A stretch of 64,000 nt of DNA from JAIROC01 sp031553535 (GTDB taxonomy: Bacteria; Bacteroidota; Bacteroidia; Bacteroidales; WCHB1-69), in contig JAVBLM010000044.1 of NCBI GenBank assembly GCA_031553535.1, positions 10,196 through 74,195 of the forward strand. The letters are read 5' to 3'. The translations under genes were made by a program, and so were the position numbers. The notes beneath the pieces were generated by a model that did not search any database, was not told the origin of the DNA, and saw only the letters and a program-made list of their open reading frames with translations. The stretch's first letter is position 1; every line of letters starts with the position of its first letter. Shown one piece after another: positions 17,952-26,771 of the stretch.

Positions 17952-18953
17952 ATGGAATACAAAGAATTAGTTGCTTCGTTGGCGAGAAAAGAATATCTTC
18001 CTGTCTATTTATTGATGGGGGAAGAACCTTATTTTATTGATAAGATAAGTAATTATATTGAAGAGAATTTTTTCGAAGATGAAACGGCTAAAGATTTTAA
18101 CTTTCAATTACTGTATGGGAAAGATACTACTGCAAGCCAGATTGTAGCTTTTTCTAAAGAATATCCGATGATGTCTGATTACCGGTTGGTAATTGTTAGG
18201 GAAGCCCAAAATGTTGATAAGATAGAGCAGTTGGCGGAGTATGTAAAAAATCCCCAGCGGCAAACTGTTTTGGTGCTTTGCTATAAATATAAGAATCTGG
18301 ATGGTAGAACGGAGACTTACAAAACAATAGACAAAAATGGGGCTGTGTTTAAATCAACCAAAATATACGATAACCAGCTTCCTGAACATATAAAAAATAT
18401 TGCCAAAGAAAAAGGGTTTACCATTGGAGACTCTGCCGTTAATTTATTGGCATCGCATATCGGAACCGATCTTTCCCGTATTGATAATGAAATAGAAAAA
18501 CTCATTAATGTCATTCCGCATAATGGAGAAATAACATCCAAAATTGTAGAGGAATACATAGGTATCAGCAAGGAGTATAATATATTTGAATTTGTTACGG
18601 CAATAATTGCCCGTAATGAATATAAAGCATACGAGATATTGAATTATTTTTCTGCGAATCCGGCCAGTTATATCAAAGCAATGACTATTTCTACTTTGTA
18701 TACGGCCTTTTATAGATTATTACAGTATCATTTTTCGGTTGATAAAAGTGAAAACTTTTTAAAAGCATTGGGTGTTTTTTGGAAAGATGCGCGTTTGTAT
18801 CAGAATGCTGCTTCATTTTATCCGATATCTAAAATAGTAAAAATTATGCACTTGCTTAGAAAGTATGATTTAATGTCAAAAGGAGCTACGGGAAATAACA
18901 TAGAAGAACAAGAACTGGTAAAGGAACTTGTTTTTCAGATTTTTAGAATGTAA
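17952..18953 (+). CDS. holA: DNA polymerase III subunit delta
   Basis: Clamp-loader subunit that opens the beta sliding clamp. A 333-residue protein with the AAA+-like delta fold: VYLLMGEEPYFIDKISNYI near the N-terminus, FSKEYPMMSDYRLVIVREAQ (about 67-86) and a degenerate nucleotide site without Walker A, as is normal for delta. The C-terminal half (DLSRIDNEIEKL, then YNIFEFVTAI) matches the family's lid and collar. Its ATG directly follows the dapA stop; dapA and holA have unrelated functions, so the pairing is a transcription unit rather than a pathway. Confidence 0.92.
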   Translation: MEYKELVASLARKEYLPVYLLMGEEPYFIDKISNYIEENFFEDETAKDFNFQLLYGKDTTASQIVAFSKEYPMMSDYRLVIVREAQNVDKIEQLAEYVKNPQRQTVLVLCYKYKNLDGRTETYKTIDKNGAVFKSTKIYDNQLPEHIKNIAKEKGFTIGDSAVNLLASHIGTDLSRIDNEIEKLINVIPHNGEITSKIVEEYIGISKEYNIFEFVTAIIARNEYKAYEILNYFSANPASYIKAMTISTLYTAFYRLLQYHFSVDKSENFLKALGVFWKDARLYQNAASFYPISKIVKIMHLLRKYDLMSKGATGNNIEEQELVKELVFQIFRM

Positions 18954-18956
18954 TAT

Positions 18957-19107
18957 AATAGAAGTTACGCAAGTTACAGGTAACAATTGTAACAAGCAGA
19001 AAGATAAAATCGATAAAGTAGATAAAGCCGATAAAACAAAACGTCATTAACCATTTATCATTTGTCATTAACCATTATTTATACTTCATTTAACTTGCGT
19101 AATTTCT
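18957..19107 (+). repeat. Family A element, copy 1 (TIR repeat with GATAAA units)
   Basis: Ends are AGAAGTTACGCAAGTTA (18960-18976) and TAACTTGCGTAATTTCT (19091-19107), complementary at 16 of 17 positions. Inside, four consecutive 9-base units begin with GATAAA (from about 19002), then comes a CGTCATTAACCATTTATC tract. No transposase lies inside. It starts 4 bases after the holA stop codon and ends 17 bases before the hldD -7 box. Copies 2 and 3 are at 22868 and 45129. Confidence 0.9.
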
Positions 19108-19123
19108 GTATATAAAAAAAAAC

Positions 19124-19131
19124 TATATTTG
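19124..19131 (+). promoter_or_regulatory. Candidate -7 box of hldD
   Basis: TATATTTG followed by CA, 21 bases upstream of the ATG at 19153 and 17 bases downstream of the family A element. Confidence 0.6.
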
Positions 19132-19152
19132 CATATTAATTATTGAAATTTG

Positions 19153-20124
19153 ATGAAACAAATAGTAGTTACAGGAGCCGCCGGATTTATCGGGAGTTGT
19201 TTGGTTCGGAAATTACATGAACTAGGTTATAATAATATTGTCGGAGTGGATGATTTTACCAAACAGGAAAAATCAAAAAATACACTTACAAAGCCATATC
19301 TTGAAAAAATAAGTCGTACGGAATTTTTCTCATGGCTTGATACCAATAACACAAATGTTGAATTTATTATCCATATCGGAGCACGTACCGATACAACAGA
19401 AAACAACTGGGAGTTATTGGATGAACTGAATTTAAGCTATAGCCAACAGGTGTGGGAGAATTGTGTTTTGTATAATATTCCGCTTATTTATGCTTCCTCC
19501 GGAGCAACGTATGGTTCCGGGGAATACGGATACGATGACCGGCATGATATTATCGATAAATTAAAACCGCTTAATTTATACGGAGTCTCCAAAAATGAAT
19601 TTGATAAATGGGCACTACGGCAAGAGGAAGAACCTCCTTTTTGGGCAGGATTGAAGTTCTTTAATGTATATGGGCCGAACGAATATCATAAAAAACGCAT
19701 GGCATCTGTAATATTCCATTCATTTAATCAAATACTTGCAGAGGGGAAGGTTAATTTATTCCGTTCGCATATTCCTGATTGTAAGGATGGGGAGCAGTCT
19801 CGCGATTTTGTTTACGTGAAAGATGTGGTTGATGTTATTATCTTTTTGATGAAAACACAACCGGCATCAGGGATCTACAATTTGGGAACAGGCCAGGCGC
19901 GTTCTTTTCTGGATCTGGTTAAAGCTACCTTCAAGGCAATGCATAGAGAAGAAAATATTGAATTTATTGACACCCCGATAGACATTAGAGATAAATATCA
20001 ATATTTTACCGAAGCAAATATGGAAAAGCTAAGAAAAGCGGGTTACGATAAACCCTTTACATCTTTGGAAGAAGGGGTTTCTGATTATGTAACAAATTAT
20101 CTTCTGAAAGATGAATATTATTAA
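19153..20124 (+). CDS. hldD: ADP-L-glycero-D-manno-heptose 6-epimerase
   Basis: Last enzyme of ADP-heptose synthesis for the LPS inner core; cytosolic, NADP-dependent extended SDR. TGAAGFIGS at the N-terminus is the cofactor motif, YASSGATYG (about 115-123) holds the catalytic Ser/Thr, and YGVSKNEFDKW holds the YxxxK pair. FFNVYGPNEYHKKRMASVIFH is the HldD-specific segment. Start taken at ATG 19153; a TTG one codon earlier is less likely. It fits with the heptosyltransferase-family gene near 52 kb. Confidence 0.93.
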   Translation: MKQIVVTGAAGFIGSCLVRKLHELGYNNIVGVDDFTKQEKSKNTLTKPYLEKISRTEFFSWLDTNNTNVEFIIHIGARTDTTENNWELLDELNLSYSQQVWENCVLYNIPLIYASSGATYGSGEYGYDDRHDIIDKLKPLNLYGVSKNEFDKWALRQEEEPPFWAGLKFFNVYGPNEYHKKRMASVIFHSFNQILAEGKVNLFRSHIPDCKDGEQSRDFVYVKDVVDVIIFLMKTQPASGIYNLGTGQARSFLDLVKATFKAMHREENIEFIDTPIDIRDKYQYFTEANMEKLRKAGYDKPFTSLEEGVSDYVTNYLLKDEYY

Positions 20125-20151
20125 CCAATTAAATACTAAAAATAAATAGAT

Positions 20152-20571
20152 ATGAAAAATAATAATGTTTGGACAAGTATTATTGTCTTTGGTTTTTTAG
20201 CAATGGTTGTAGTTGGCTGTAACAATTATGATAAAGAGTCGATTTTGGGTACCTGGCAGATAGATATAAAAGAAGCTAAAAACTTATCTTCAGTTGATTC
20301 TGCAAAAGAAACAATGTATTTTAGTTCTGGCTCAGATCAAACGTATAAACAAGCCTACGAAGAAAGAACGAGTAGTAAATGGGAACGTTGGACAGTTACC
20401 GGAAAGTATGAGCGAAAGAATAATAAAATCACATTTACCGACCGGATTAAAGACGATGATAATAAGCAAGGGGATGTTACCTATAAATATAAAATAGATG
20501 GTAATAAGCTTACCTTTATTGTGGAGGGTGAGGGTTTTCAAAATGATGAGAAAATTTATACAAAGAAATAA
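20152..20571 (+). CDS. Lipocalin-like lipoprotein
   Basis: A 139-residue lipoprotein. The signal peptide ends in the lipobox VVGC (Cys 23). After a linker, the LGTWQID pattern (about 32-38) is the first strand of lipocalin-like domains of Bacteroidota, followed by alternating beta-strands (TVTGKYERKNNKITFTD, KYKIDGNKLTFIVEG). The ligand is unknown. It follows hldD after 27 bases on the same strand. Confidence 0.7.
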   Translation: MKNNNVWTSIIVFGFLAMVVVGCNNYDKESILGTWQIDIKEAKNLSSVDSAKETMYFSSGSDQTYKQAYEERTSSKWERWTVTGKYERKNNKITFTDRIKDDDNKQGDVTYKYKIDGNKLTFIVEGEGFQNDEKIYTKK

Positions 20572-20633
20572 GAGTTCACAATTTTTTCAAGCCCTGCTTG
20601 GTAGTAAATAACTAGTAATTATACCGGAAAGGA

Positions 20634-20999
20634 ATGGCTGTACACAACCAGGTAGGAAAAGAAGGCGAGTTGGCTGCCAAGAAATATCTGGAAGACAAGG
20701 GTTATACTGTTTTGAATGTAAATTGGCATTGTGGAAATTATGAAGTGGATATTATAGCCAAACAGAGCAATAACCTGGTGTTTTGCGAAGTGAAAAGTCG
20801 TACCTCTTCTTTTTATGGAGAACCGGAAACATTTGTGACAAAACAGAAACAGAAAAATATTATTAAATCTGCTCAGATTTATGTCGAACGAAATCAATGG
20901 CGGGGCGAGATACGTTTTGATATTATTTCTATTTTAATGATGGGAGAGGAGATCAAAATAAATCATATAGAAGATGCTTTTACTTGCGCATGGCGATAA
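20634..20999 (+). CDS. YraN family (UPF0102) nuclease-fold protein
   Basis: A 121-residue protein of the YraN family. HNQVGKEGELAAKKYLEDKGY opens the protein as in all YraN members. CGNYEVDIIA and VFCEVKSRTS supply the PD-(D/E)xK-like residues (E39 and D41 region, then ExK), related to Holliday-junction-resolvase folds. No biochemical role is settled. It is the last gene before a strong terminator. Confidence 0.9.
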   Translation: MAVHNQVGKEGELAAKKYLEDKGYTVLNVNWHCGNYEVDIIAKQSNNLVFCEVKSRTSSFYGEPETFVTKQKQKNIIKSAQIYVERNQWRGEIRFDIISILMMGEEIKINHIEDAFTCAWR

Positions 21000-21019
21000 A
21001 AGTAAATGGAAAGAATAGT

Positions 21020-21057
21020 AAAAAGGCAGTTATATTGAAAGTATGACTGCCTTTTTT
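21020..21057 (+). terminator. Terminator after yraN
   Basis: Perfect 11-bp stem AAAAAGGCAGT / ACTGCCTTTTT (21020-21030 with 21046-21056) and a T run; 20 bases after the yraN stop. Confidence 0.88.
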
Positions 21058-21387
21058 TCGGCCATCTCAATTGAATTTAAACCGGATATTCCAAAATACA
21101 TTAGTATTATGTAAAATTGCCGGAACCTTTGATGCGGATTTCAAACATTACAATAGTTTTTTTAAGATTAACATAAGTTGCCTGAACTTTTATTTACTAC
21201 AGTTGTTTTATTTCATGGTAAAAAAAGTTATATTTAGTAATCGGTAAAGTAGATTATTATGGAGCTTTAAAGCTGTCTAGGAAATCAGGCCGGAGTACAC
21301 TTGGTAATAAATTTGTGCGTTATCCGGTTGGAACAGGCAGTTATTTACTATGAAAAATCTTTAAAACAACAAAAATACAATTCAACT
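21058..21387 (+). other. Gene-free spacer with a promoter box
   Basis: TAAATTTG at 21308-21315 is a possible -7 box for the barrel gene starting at 21388. An ORF continuing upstream to 21301 overlaps this box and lacks a signal-like start. Nothing else is recognisable. Confidence 0.5.
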
Positions 21388-22422
21388 ATGTTTAAAGTAA
21401 GGGTTACATTTTTAATTTTATTTTTATCATTATTCTCTGTGATAGTTTATTCCCAAACAGATGCAGGTGTAAAGGTTATGCCGAAGCAGGGAAAATTATA
21501 TGAAAATGCAACAGAGTTGAACAATCCTTACTTGCTACCGGCATGGGGACATAAACTAGGTAAAAAAGGGTTTCTCCTTCCTTATCCTCTTGGTGTTATG
21601 ATAAATGGTTTTATAGGAGATCAGAATGTTACCGTTTCGGACTTAACAATAGGAATTAATGATGCGAATGGAAATGCTATTGTTCCTGCAACTTCTCTTG
21701 ACGAGGTTGTAGGATTCGGTGAAGTAAAAGCCTCCGTGCAAAATATTAATGCGCGTGTTGATATATGGGCATTGCCGTTTTTGGATGTATATGGTATTTT
21801 TGGAGTAGCGTGGACGCAAACCGAAGTTAATATCAGTTCTATTGCCAACCAGCCGGTTGATATCAGCACCCAGGCTGATTTCTTCGGTTATGTTTACGGA
21901 TGCGGTGCCATGCTGACCGGCGGGATTCGTTCCATCTTCTTTTCATTGGATTTCAATACAATATGGACACATTTCGACAAAATGAAGAATAATAATTATG
22001 CCATGAGTTTGGCACCCCGCGTAGGGTATATTTTCCATTTTAAGGGTCTGCCGGAACGAAATATTTCATTATGGACAGGTGCCAGCGGTGCATACTTAAG
22101 TAAGGAGACTACCGGAAACATGAACCTTTCCGATTTAGCCCCCGATTTGGGACAAAATTATGAAAATACCGATTGGTATAAAGCATTATCTTCTATCGAA
22201 CAGAAAATTGCCGACAAGGTAGTGGAAAATTTTGTAGATAAAAATCAGGGAGATGTTATTGATTATTCATTAAATAAAAGTCCTTCACATAATTGGTGTA
22301 TGGTTCTCGGTGCCCAATTTCAATTAAATCGCCATTGGCAGTTTCGTGTAGAAACTAATTTTCTGGGAGGCAGAAGATCGGGTTTAATATCAGCCAATTA
22401 CAGATTTGGGATAATTAAATAA
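21388..22422 (+). CDS. Outer-membrane beta-barrel-type protein, unknown function
   Basis: Start set at ATG 21388 (344 aa), where a clean signal peptide begins (MFKVRVTFLILFLSLFSV, cleavage after VYSQ). The mature part is a predicted barrel with aromatic-rich strands (WGHKLGKKGFLLPYPLG, FFSLDFNTIWTHFDKM, FRVETNFLGGRRSGLISANY). A helical insert of about 40 residues (about 255-295, DWYKALSSIEQKIADKVVEN) is unlike simple porins. No family is confidently recognised. Monocistronic: a terminator precedes it and repeats follow it. Confidence 0.65.
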   Translation: MFKVRVTFLILFLSLFSVIVYSQTDAGVKVMPKQGKLYENATELNNPYLLPAWGHKLGKKGFLLPYPLGVMINGFIGDQNVTVSDLTIGINDANGNAIVPATSLDEVVGFGEVKASVQNINARVDIWALPFLDVYGIFGVAWTQTEVNISSIANQPVDISTQADFFGYVYGCGAMLTGGIRSIFFSLDFNTIWTHFDKMKNNNYAMSLAPRVGYIFHFKGLPERNISLWTGASGAYLSKETTGNMNLSDLAPDLGQNYENTDWYKALSSIEQKIADKVVENFVDKNQGDVIDYSLNKSPSHNWCMVLGAQFQLNRHWQFRVETNFLGGRRSGLISANYRFGIIK

Positions 22423-23070
22423 AATATCTCAACAAAAAAACTCTGCTTCTTCAAAAAATGTTCTTACAGAAGACATTAAAATTGTGAAATGAGGTTGTGC
22501 CAAATAGCGGTAAGTTTGAATACTATACCCCTTTACAAGGAGGTATAATTACCGGTTAGCAATTGGGATTATTTTTACAGTGAAAAATATAAAATTCTCT
22601 TTTCATTCTTTTAAGGTTAAAAGAACTAATATTTCGTTACTACCGGAAAGTATTCCCGGAAATATGCCGACAGTTGTCGGAAATGACTCAGAAACTTCTG
22701 AAAGTATGCCAGGCGTTTCTGGGACACTTTTCGGGAAGTCCCGGCATTCATTTTACGGAAAAATATCCCCCGCAGGGGAAAAATATAAATAGTAATCATT
22801 AAATTTTATAAAGCATGCGAATCAAGAGCTGACAAATAGATTTAATGTCTAGGCATATGAAATAAATAATAGAAGTTACGCAAGTTACAAGTAATAATTG
22901 CAACAAGCAACAGGCGGAAAGGATAAAACGGATAAAAGGAAAATAATCATTAACAACTAACAAATAATCACTAACCACTCATTTCTGTAACTTCTTCTAA
23001 CTTGCGTAACTTCTGTGAAATCATTACAGATTATTTTTCAAGCCTTGATTAGTATTATTACCTTACTAAA
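22423..23070. other. 650-bp gene-free region with hairpins and a family A repeat
   Basis: 22640-22760 is dense in small inverted repeats (for example CCGAC-N4-GTCGG near 22666) and resembles decayed family C units, but it has no clean 42-base period. Family A copy 2 follows at 22868-23014. A 70-codon frame at 22580 is repeat-driven and is not called. Confidence 0.55.
22868..23014 (+). repeat. Family A element, copy 2
   Basis: Terminal repeats AGAAGTTACGCAAGTTA (22871-22887) and TAACTTGCGTAACTTCT (22998-23014) are a perfect 17/17 inverted pair. The interior matches copy 1 in order (CAACAAGCA tract, two GATAAA-type units, CATTAAC tract), though the GATAAA block is shorter. It lies between two convergent genes. 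Confidence 0.92.
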
Positions 23071-24603
23071 TTATTTTGTCCAACTACTGCCGAATATAAT
23101 GTAATAAGTGAATCCTTGTGGGCCAACTGCAAAATCGACACCTACACGAAGTTTTAATAAACGTGCCATCAGGTAACGGAATCCTACCCCACAACTCCAT
23201 GCCCAATCCGCATTTTCGAAATCAGAGAAGCTGTCGAATCCTTTGCCTGCACCTCCGAAAGCTACAAGGCTCCATCTGCGGGTGAAATCCCAACGTTCTT
23301 CCAATTCCAGAAGGATGGTAGTATTTCCCTGATAACGAGCACTGGGAACTCCTCTCATATCAACATAGGGCTTAATATAAAAAGGGATGTCGCCGACAAC
23401 TTGTTGCATATCGAAACGGATACCCGTAATCAGGGTACGGATTATGGGAAAGTAGTAATATACAACAGCTTCAAATTGCCCGAATTTATAATCACTTCCA
23501 AATCCGGGATGGCTCCAGTCGGCGGTGAGGTATGCTTTCAATCCCTTATTGGGAGTAAAGGTATTGTCTCTACCGTCGTATAATGCCTTTATTCCGAGTT
23601 TGGCAACATTCCCGCTGATATAACCGGATATAAGCGAATCGATTTTTTCTTTAAAAGGCTTATCTGCGGAATCTCGTATCTTCAATGTATTATGCATGAA
23701 AAGATATTCCAATCCCACACTGAATCTAGGATCCCTGAATTGTTTTTCGACAGATACCATCACGGGGATAGTTCTTATGTTAAATTCAGTGTTAATATTT
23801 TTATTCAATTCATCTATGTTGAAATAATAGTCCATATTGATATTGGCATATGCTGCTCCGACGGTATATCTAACACCCCATTTTGAGATGCTGCCGACCC
23901 GTCCTCCACCTACAAACCAGGTACCATTGAGTGTGCCTCCTCCCATCACTGCTGTTATATTGGGAGGCATGGGGATTATCTTTCCTTTTACATTCCGGGA
24001 TTTGTTCACCTCGATAAAAACAGGAGCCAGACCTCCTCCGAATCCTCCCAGGGAAGGTTCTGTGATAATCACAGGGATGGGCATAAACCCATTTTTATTT
24101 ATAAGGAAATCACTCATGTCGAAACGGTGATCCAAAGTATCCCTGAAGCTTATTTTAGCCTTTTTTTTACTTGGCTCATCTATATCGAAATAATAATCCA
24201 TATTGATATCAGCATATGCAGTTTCAATGGTATAACGAAAATCCCATTTTGAGTTGGTATCTATTGGCTGTGTATTTATAAGCCAGGCGTCATTAAACAT
24301 ATCCCCAAATAATGTTTTTACAGTTATAGGTGGTGGGGTTGTCTTTTCTTTCGTATTCCGGGCCTTATTTGTTTGGACATGAACAGGAGTTAAAATCTTT
24401 CCGGATCCTTTCAGCATAGGTTTCATAATAATAACCGGTGTCGGGGAAAATCCGGTAAGGGAATCGCTCATGCCGGACTGAGACTTTGAGGTATCCCTAG
24501 CGCTTATCTTTGTTTTTTCTTTTTGTCCTTTCTGAGCGAAAATACTATTTGCCGGTAATAATAATATCGCATAAAGAAATATTAAAATTGCTCTTCCTTT
24601 CAT
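23071..24603 (-). CDS. Omp85-type (BamA/TamA-like) outer-membrane barrel with internal duplication
   Basis: Start chosen at 24603 (510 aa), where a signal peptide begins (MKGRAILIFLYAILLL, cleavage near FAQ). The C-terminal 280 residues form an Omp85-like barrel without POTRA domains; DMRGVPSARYQG carries the xRG motif of the L6 loop and the protein ends with a terminal strand. About residues 45-150 are a degraded copy of about 160-275: MSDxL..GF.P.PVII.xP, NKxRN.K.K..P and YADINMDYYFDIDE against YANINMDYYFNIDE recur at a 121-codon spacing. The first copy has lost the glycine-rich strand. It lies 74 bases after the related gene 24678-25877 and is probably co-transcribed. Confidence 0.8.
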   Translation of the reverse strand: MKGRAILIFLYAILLLPANSIFAQKGQKEKTKISARDTSKSQSGMSDSLTGFSPTPVIIMKPMLKGSGKILTPVHVQTNKARNTKEKTTPPPITVKTLFGDMFNDAWLINTQPIDTNSKWDFRYTIETAYADINMDYYFDIDEPSKKKAKISFRDTLDHRFDMSDFLINKNGFMPIPVIITEPSLGGFGGGLAPVFIEVNKSRNVKGKIIPMPPNITAVMGGGTLNGTWFVGGGRVGSISKWGVRYTVGAAYANINMDYYFNIDELNKNINTEFNIRTIPVMVSVEKQFRDPRFSVGLEYLFMHNTLKIRDSADKPFKEKIDSLISGYISGNVAKLGIKALYDGRDNTFTPNKGLKAYLTADWSHPGFGSDYKFGQFEAVVYYYFPIIRTLITGIRFDMQQVVGDIPFYIKPYVDMRGVPSARYQGNTTILLELEERWDFTRRWSLVAFGGAGKGFDSFSDFENADWAWSCGVGFRYLMARLLKLRVGVDFAVGPQGFTYYIIFGSSWTK

Positions 24604-24677
24604 AAATGTGTTCTGTTTATCGAGAATAACAAGCAAAGTAAAATTTTGTTTGTTTATGTAAGTTTGAATTATTTATG

Positions 24678-25877
24678 CTAAAATGCTTCATTAAAATTGA
24701 AATAAAATCCGACGGTTTTTCTACCTACGCCAAAATCCAAACGGATAGCCATGCGAGGCTGTACTTCAATACGGTAGCCGATTCCTCCATTGGGCAAGAA
24801 ATTGTTGAATCCGAAATTAGAGGCAAGAGTACCCCCTGCTAACCAGCCAACAACTTCATGCCTGCTCCTTTGCCCATTTCTTTTATAAAAGCAATGCCGG
24901 TATTCCACAATGGCAAATAGCATATCTTTATCCCGGTATTGTCCCCATAAATAGCCTCTCAGGTCAAAAGGAGTACCTATTTGAGACATCTCTCCATAGG
25001 GGACATCTCCAACAGCAAAGCGTCCGCGAAGCTGTATCGCTAAGGTTTGCCCGGGTTTAAATAGTCTTCGATAATAACGGGCATCTAAATTGAAAACCTC
25101 GTAATTGTTATTTCCTCCGAAATATTTTCCATAGAATGTGGCTTGCAACAGCAAATACCATCCTTTCCATGCATTTACAGGGATATCTCGTGAGTCAATT
25201 AAAAAATGAACTCCCAGCCCCACATTGAATGGTTTATCATTGTATTCGATATAATTCGAGTCGGTGGCAACACCTACCGAAGCATCCTTTCCCTGGGTAT
25301 AGTTGATGTCCACCAGACCTCCTGCAAAGTAAGTCGGTTTAAACTGCCAAAAAACTTGCGGATTGAACTGAATCCATGTACGCTTGTATTTAGTGGTTGA
25401 GTCGGATTTCGGGGTATTCTTTCCATTTTCATATCCCACCCCGAAATAATTGTCCGGCATATTTTTAAACCAGATATCAGCATTAATGCGGAGCTTATCA
25501 TGAAGCCAGAATGAAGCAACTTTGGTAGACAAAAATATTGCTCCGGTTGTACTCACTCCCAAGGTTGCGGAGACAGAAGAACGTTGCAATAAGGAATCAT
25601 TTTTTTTAGTGAGGAATGACATCAATGCGCCCCCTGCCAGGGAAAAGCCTAATTCGGGAGTATAACCTGGGCCGATTACAGGCGTTATCAGGAACTTTCC
25701 TTGTTGTTCTTTTATTTGCCGTTTTGTTTTTAAGCGCTTCAACCATCCGACATGCTTACCTGTATCAACGTCGTGTTTTTGTATATTAATAATATATTGA
25801 GTCGTATCAACGTTTTCCTGACCCCACAAGAAGGCCGTAGAGCATATGACCAAGATAAATATTATTATTTGTTTCAT
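24678..25877 (-). CDS. Omp85-type (BamA/TamA-like) outer-membrane barrel protein
   Basis: A 399-residue protein with signal peptide (MKQIIIFILVICSTAFLWGQ). A short periplasmic stretch, rather than POTRA domains, precedes the barrel, which starts at ITPVIGPGYTPELGFSLAGG. IGTPFDLRGYLWGQYRDKDM holds the xRGY motif of the Omp85 L6 loop, and GIGYRIEVQPRMAIRLDFGVG is the late-strand pattern. It ends in Phe (FNEAF). Such POTRA-less members are known in Bacteroidota; their cargo is unknown. First gene of a two-gene minus-strand unit with a divergent paralogue. Confidence 0.82.
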   Translation of the reverse strand: MKQIIIFILVICSTAFLWGQENVDTTQYIINIQKHDVDTGKHVGWLKRLKTKRQIKEQQGKFLITPVIGPGYTPELGFSLAGGALMSFLTKKNDSLLQRSSVSATLGVSTTGAIFLSTKVASFWLHDKLRINADIWFKNMPDNYFGVGYENGKNTPKSDSTTKYKRTWIQFNPQVFWQFKPTYFAGGLVDINYTQGKDASVGVATDSNYIEYNDKPFNVGLGVHFLIDSRDIPVNAWKGWYLLLQATFYGKYFGGNNNYEVFNLDARYYRRLFKPGQTLAIQLRGRFAVGDVPYGEMSQIGTPFDLRGYLWGQYRDKDMLFAIVEYRHCFYKRNGQRSRHEVVGWLAGGTLASNFGFNNFLPNGGIGYRIEVQPRMAIRLDFGVGRKTVGFYFNFNEAF

Positions 25878-26076
25878 GAATTTTCAATAGAATGAACACG
25901 ATATTCGCTCCTTTAAACAAACGGCAAATACAATAGTTCAAAGATGTTAAATGTATTTCTTTAAACAAAGTAATACTCTTCTTTTATATAATAATAACTC
26001 TTCTAGATGCCATGCTTTTTCCTTCCTAAGTATGATTGAAATGAGCCAAACGATAAATTTGAATAGATCCGGATAG

Positions 26077-26205
26077 TCTTTCGGATCTTCCCGAAATGTC
26101 CAAGTGAAAGTGTAAAACACTTTCAGGTTTTCCCGAAATCTCCAAATAAAAGTTTTTGATGTTTTCAGGTCTTCCCGAAATCTTCAAATGAAAATCATGT
26201 AAAAT
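26077..26205. repeat. 42-bp tandem array, three degenerate units (family C, locus 2)
   Basis: The markers GTCCAAGTG, CTCCAAATA and CTTCAAATG start at 26098, 26140 and 26182, exactly 42 bases apart. Each is preceded by TTCCCGAAAT, the same context as locus 3 (TTTCCGAAACGTCCAAAC). Confidence 0.82.
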
Positions 26206-26430
26206 GCTTTTCTTTTCCTGTGAAATCTGTAAAAATCACAGGATAATAAAATAGAAGGGGGAGGTAAGAAGGGGAAAAACATATTCGTGCAATCTATATA
26301 TCAAACAATTCCAAAAAATAAATTCTCTTACTTTATTCGATATTCTTATTCTATCCGGGAACTTTATTTTACTGTATTTTGTATCATATAATGGAATCCT
26401 ACATTTGTTTGCAACTTTTACCTACATCAA
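26206..26430. repeat. Family C tail, copy shared with 36966-37170
   Basis: About 220 bases following the array match the DNA after the 36.6-kb array in the same order: TTCAGGATAATAA-like start, TCAAACARTYCCAAAAA, then TATTCTATCCGGGAACTTTATTTTACTGT and CATTTGTTTGCAAC (motifs quoted in part). No ORF is conserved between them. Confidence 0.85.
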
Positions 26431-26472
26431 AATTCGATAAATCGTTGACAAAATAGAGAGCAAAAAATAAAA

Positions 26473-26505
26473 AAAAAACAGTTATATGAAGAATAACTGT
26501 TTTTT
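26473..26505 (-). terminator. Terminator of the tRNA pair
   Basis: AAAAAACAGTTAT (26473-26485) pairs with ATAACTGTTTTTT (26493-26505); 13 bp, 7-base loop. Read on the minus strand it follows tRNA-Arg by about 17 bases. Confidence 0.85.
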
Positions 26506-26522
26506 TCGACCTATGTTCTTGG

Positions 26523-26596
<74 letters not shown>

Positions 26597-26602
26597 ATTC
26601 CG

Positions 26603-26676
26603 TCGGGATGACAAGATTCGAACTTGCGGCCTCTTCGTCCCGAACGAAGCGCGCTACCGGGCTGCGCTACATCCCG
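26603..26676 (-). tRNA. tRNA-Pro (anticodon CGG)
   Basis: A 74-base cloverleaf on the minus strand: acceptor CGGGATG/CATCCCG, anticodon stem CTTCG/CGAAG with loop TTCGGGA, and TTCGAAT in the T loop. Six bases upstream of tRNA-Arg; one transcript from the box at 26691 is likely. Confidence 0.95.
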
Positions 26677-26690
26677 TAAAATTCGGATTG

Positions 26691-26698
26691 CAAAAATA
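26691..26698 (-). promoter_or_regulatory. Candidate -7 box of the tRNA pair
   Basis: Minus-strand TATTTTTG followed by CAATC, 14 bases upstream of the tRNA-Pro 5' end. Confidence 0.6.
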
Positions 26699-26771
26699 CA
26701 ATTTATTTTCGTTTGTTTCCTGTTTTTCATAAAAATTGTTTACTTTTACTTTTCGAATTATATTGAATGAA

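Larger units (their letters stand above)
25878..26472. other. Gene-free region with a degenerate 42-bp array and a shared tail
   Basis: 25878-26076 shows nothing recognisable beyond AT-rich DNA. 26077-26430 is a family C locus (see the two repeat entries). No ORF of interest is present. Confidence 0.6.

Noticed and set aside
22501..22560. TACCCCTTT...AAGGAGGTA palindrome as a fourth operator
   Set aside because: Arm spacing differs from the 7-4-7 sites and no promoter or gene follows on that strand.
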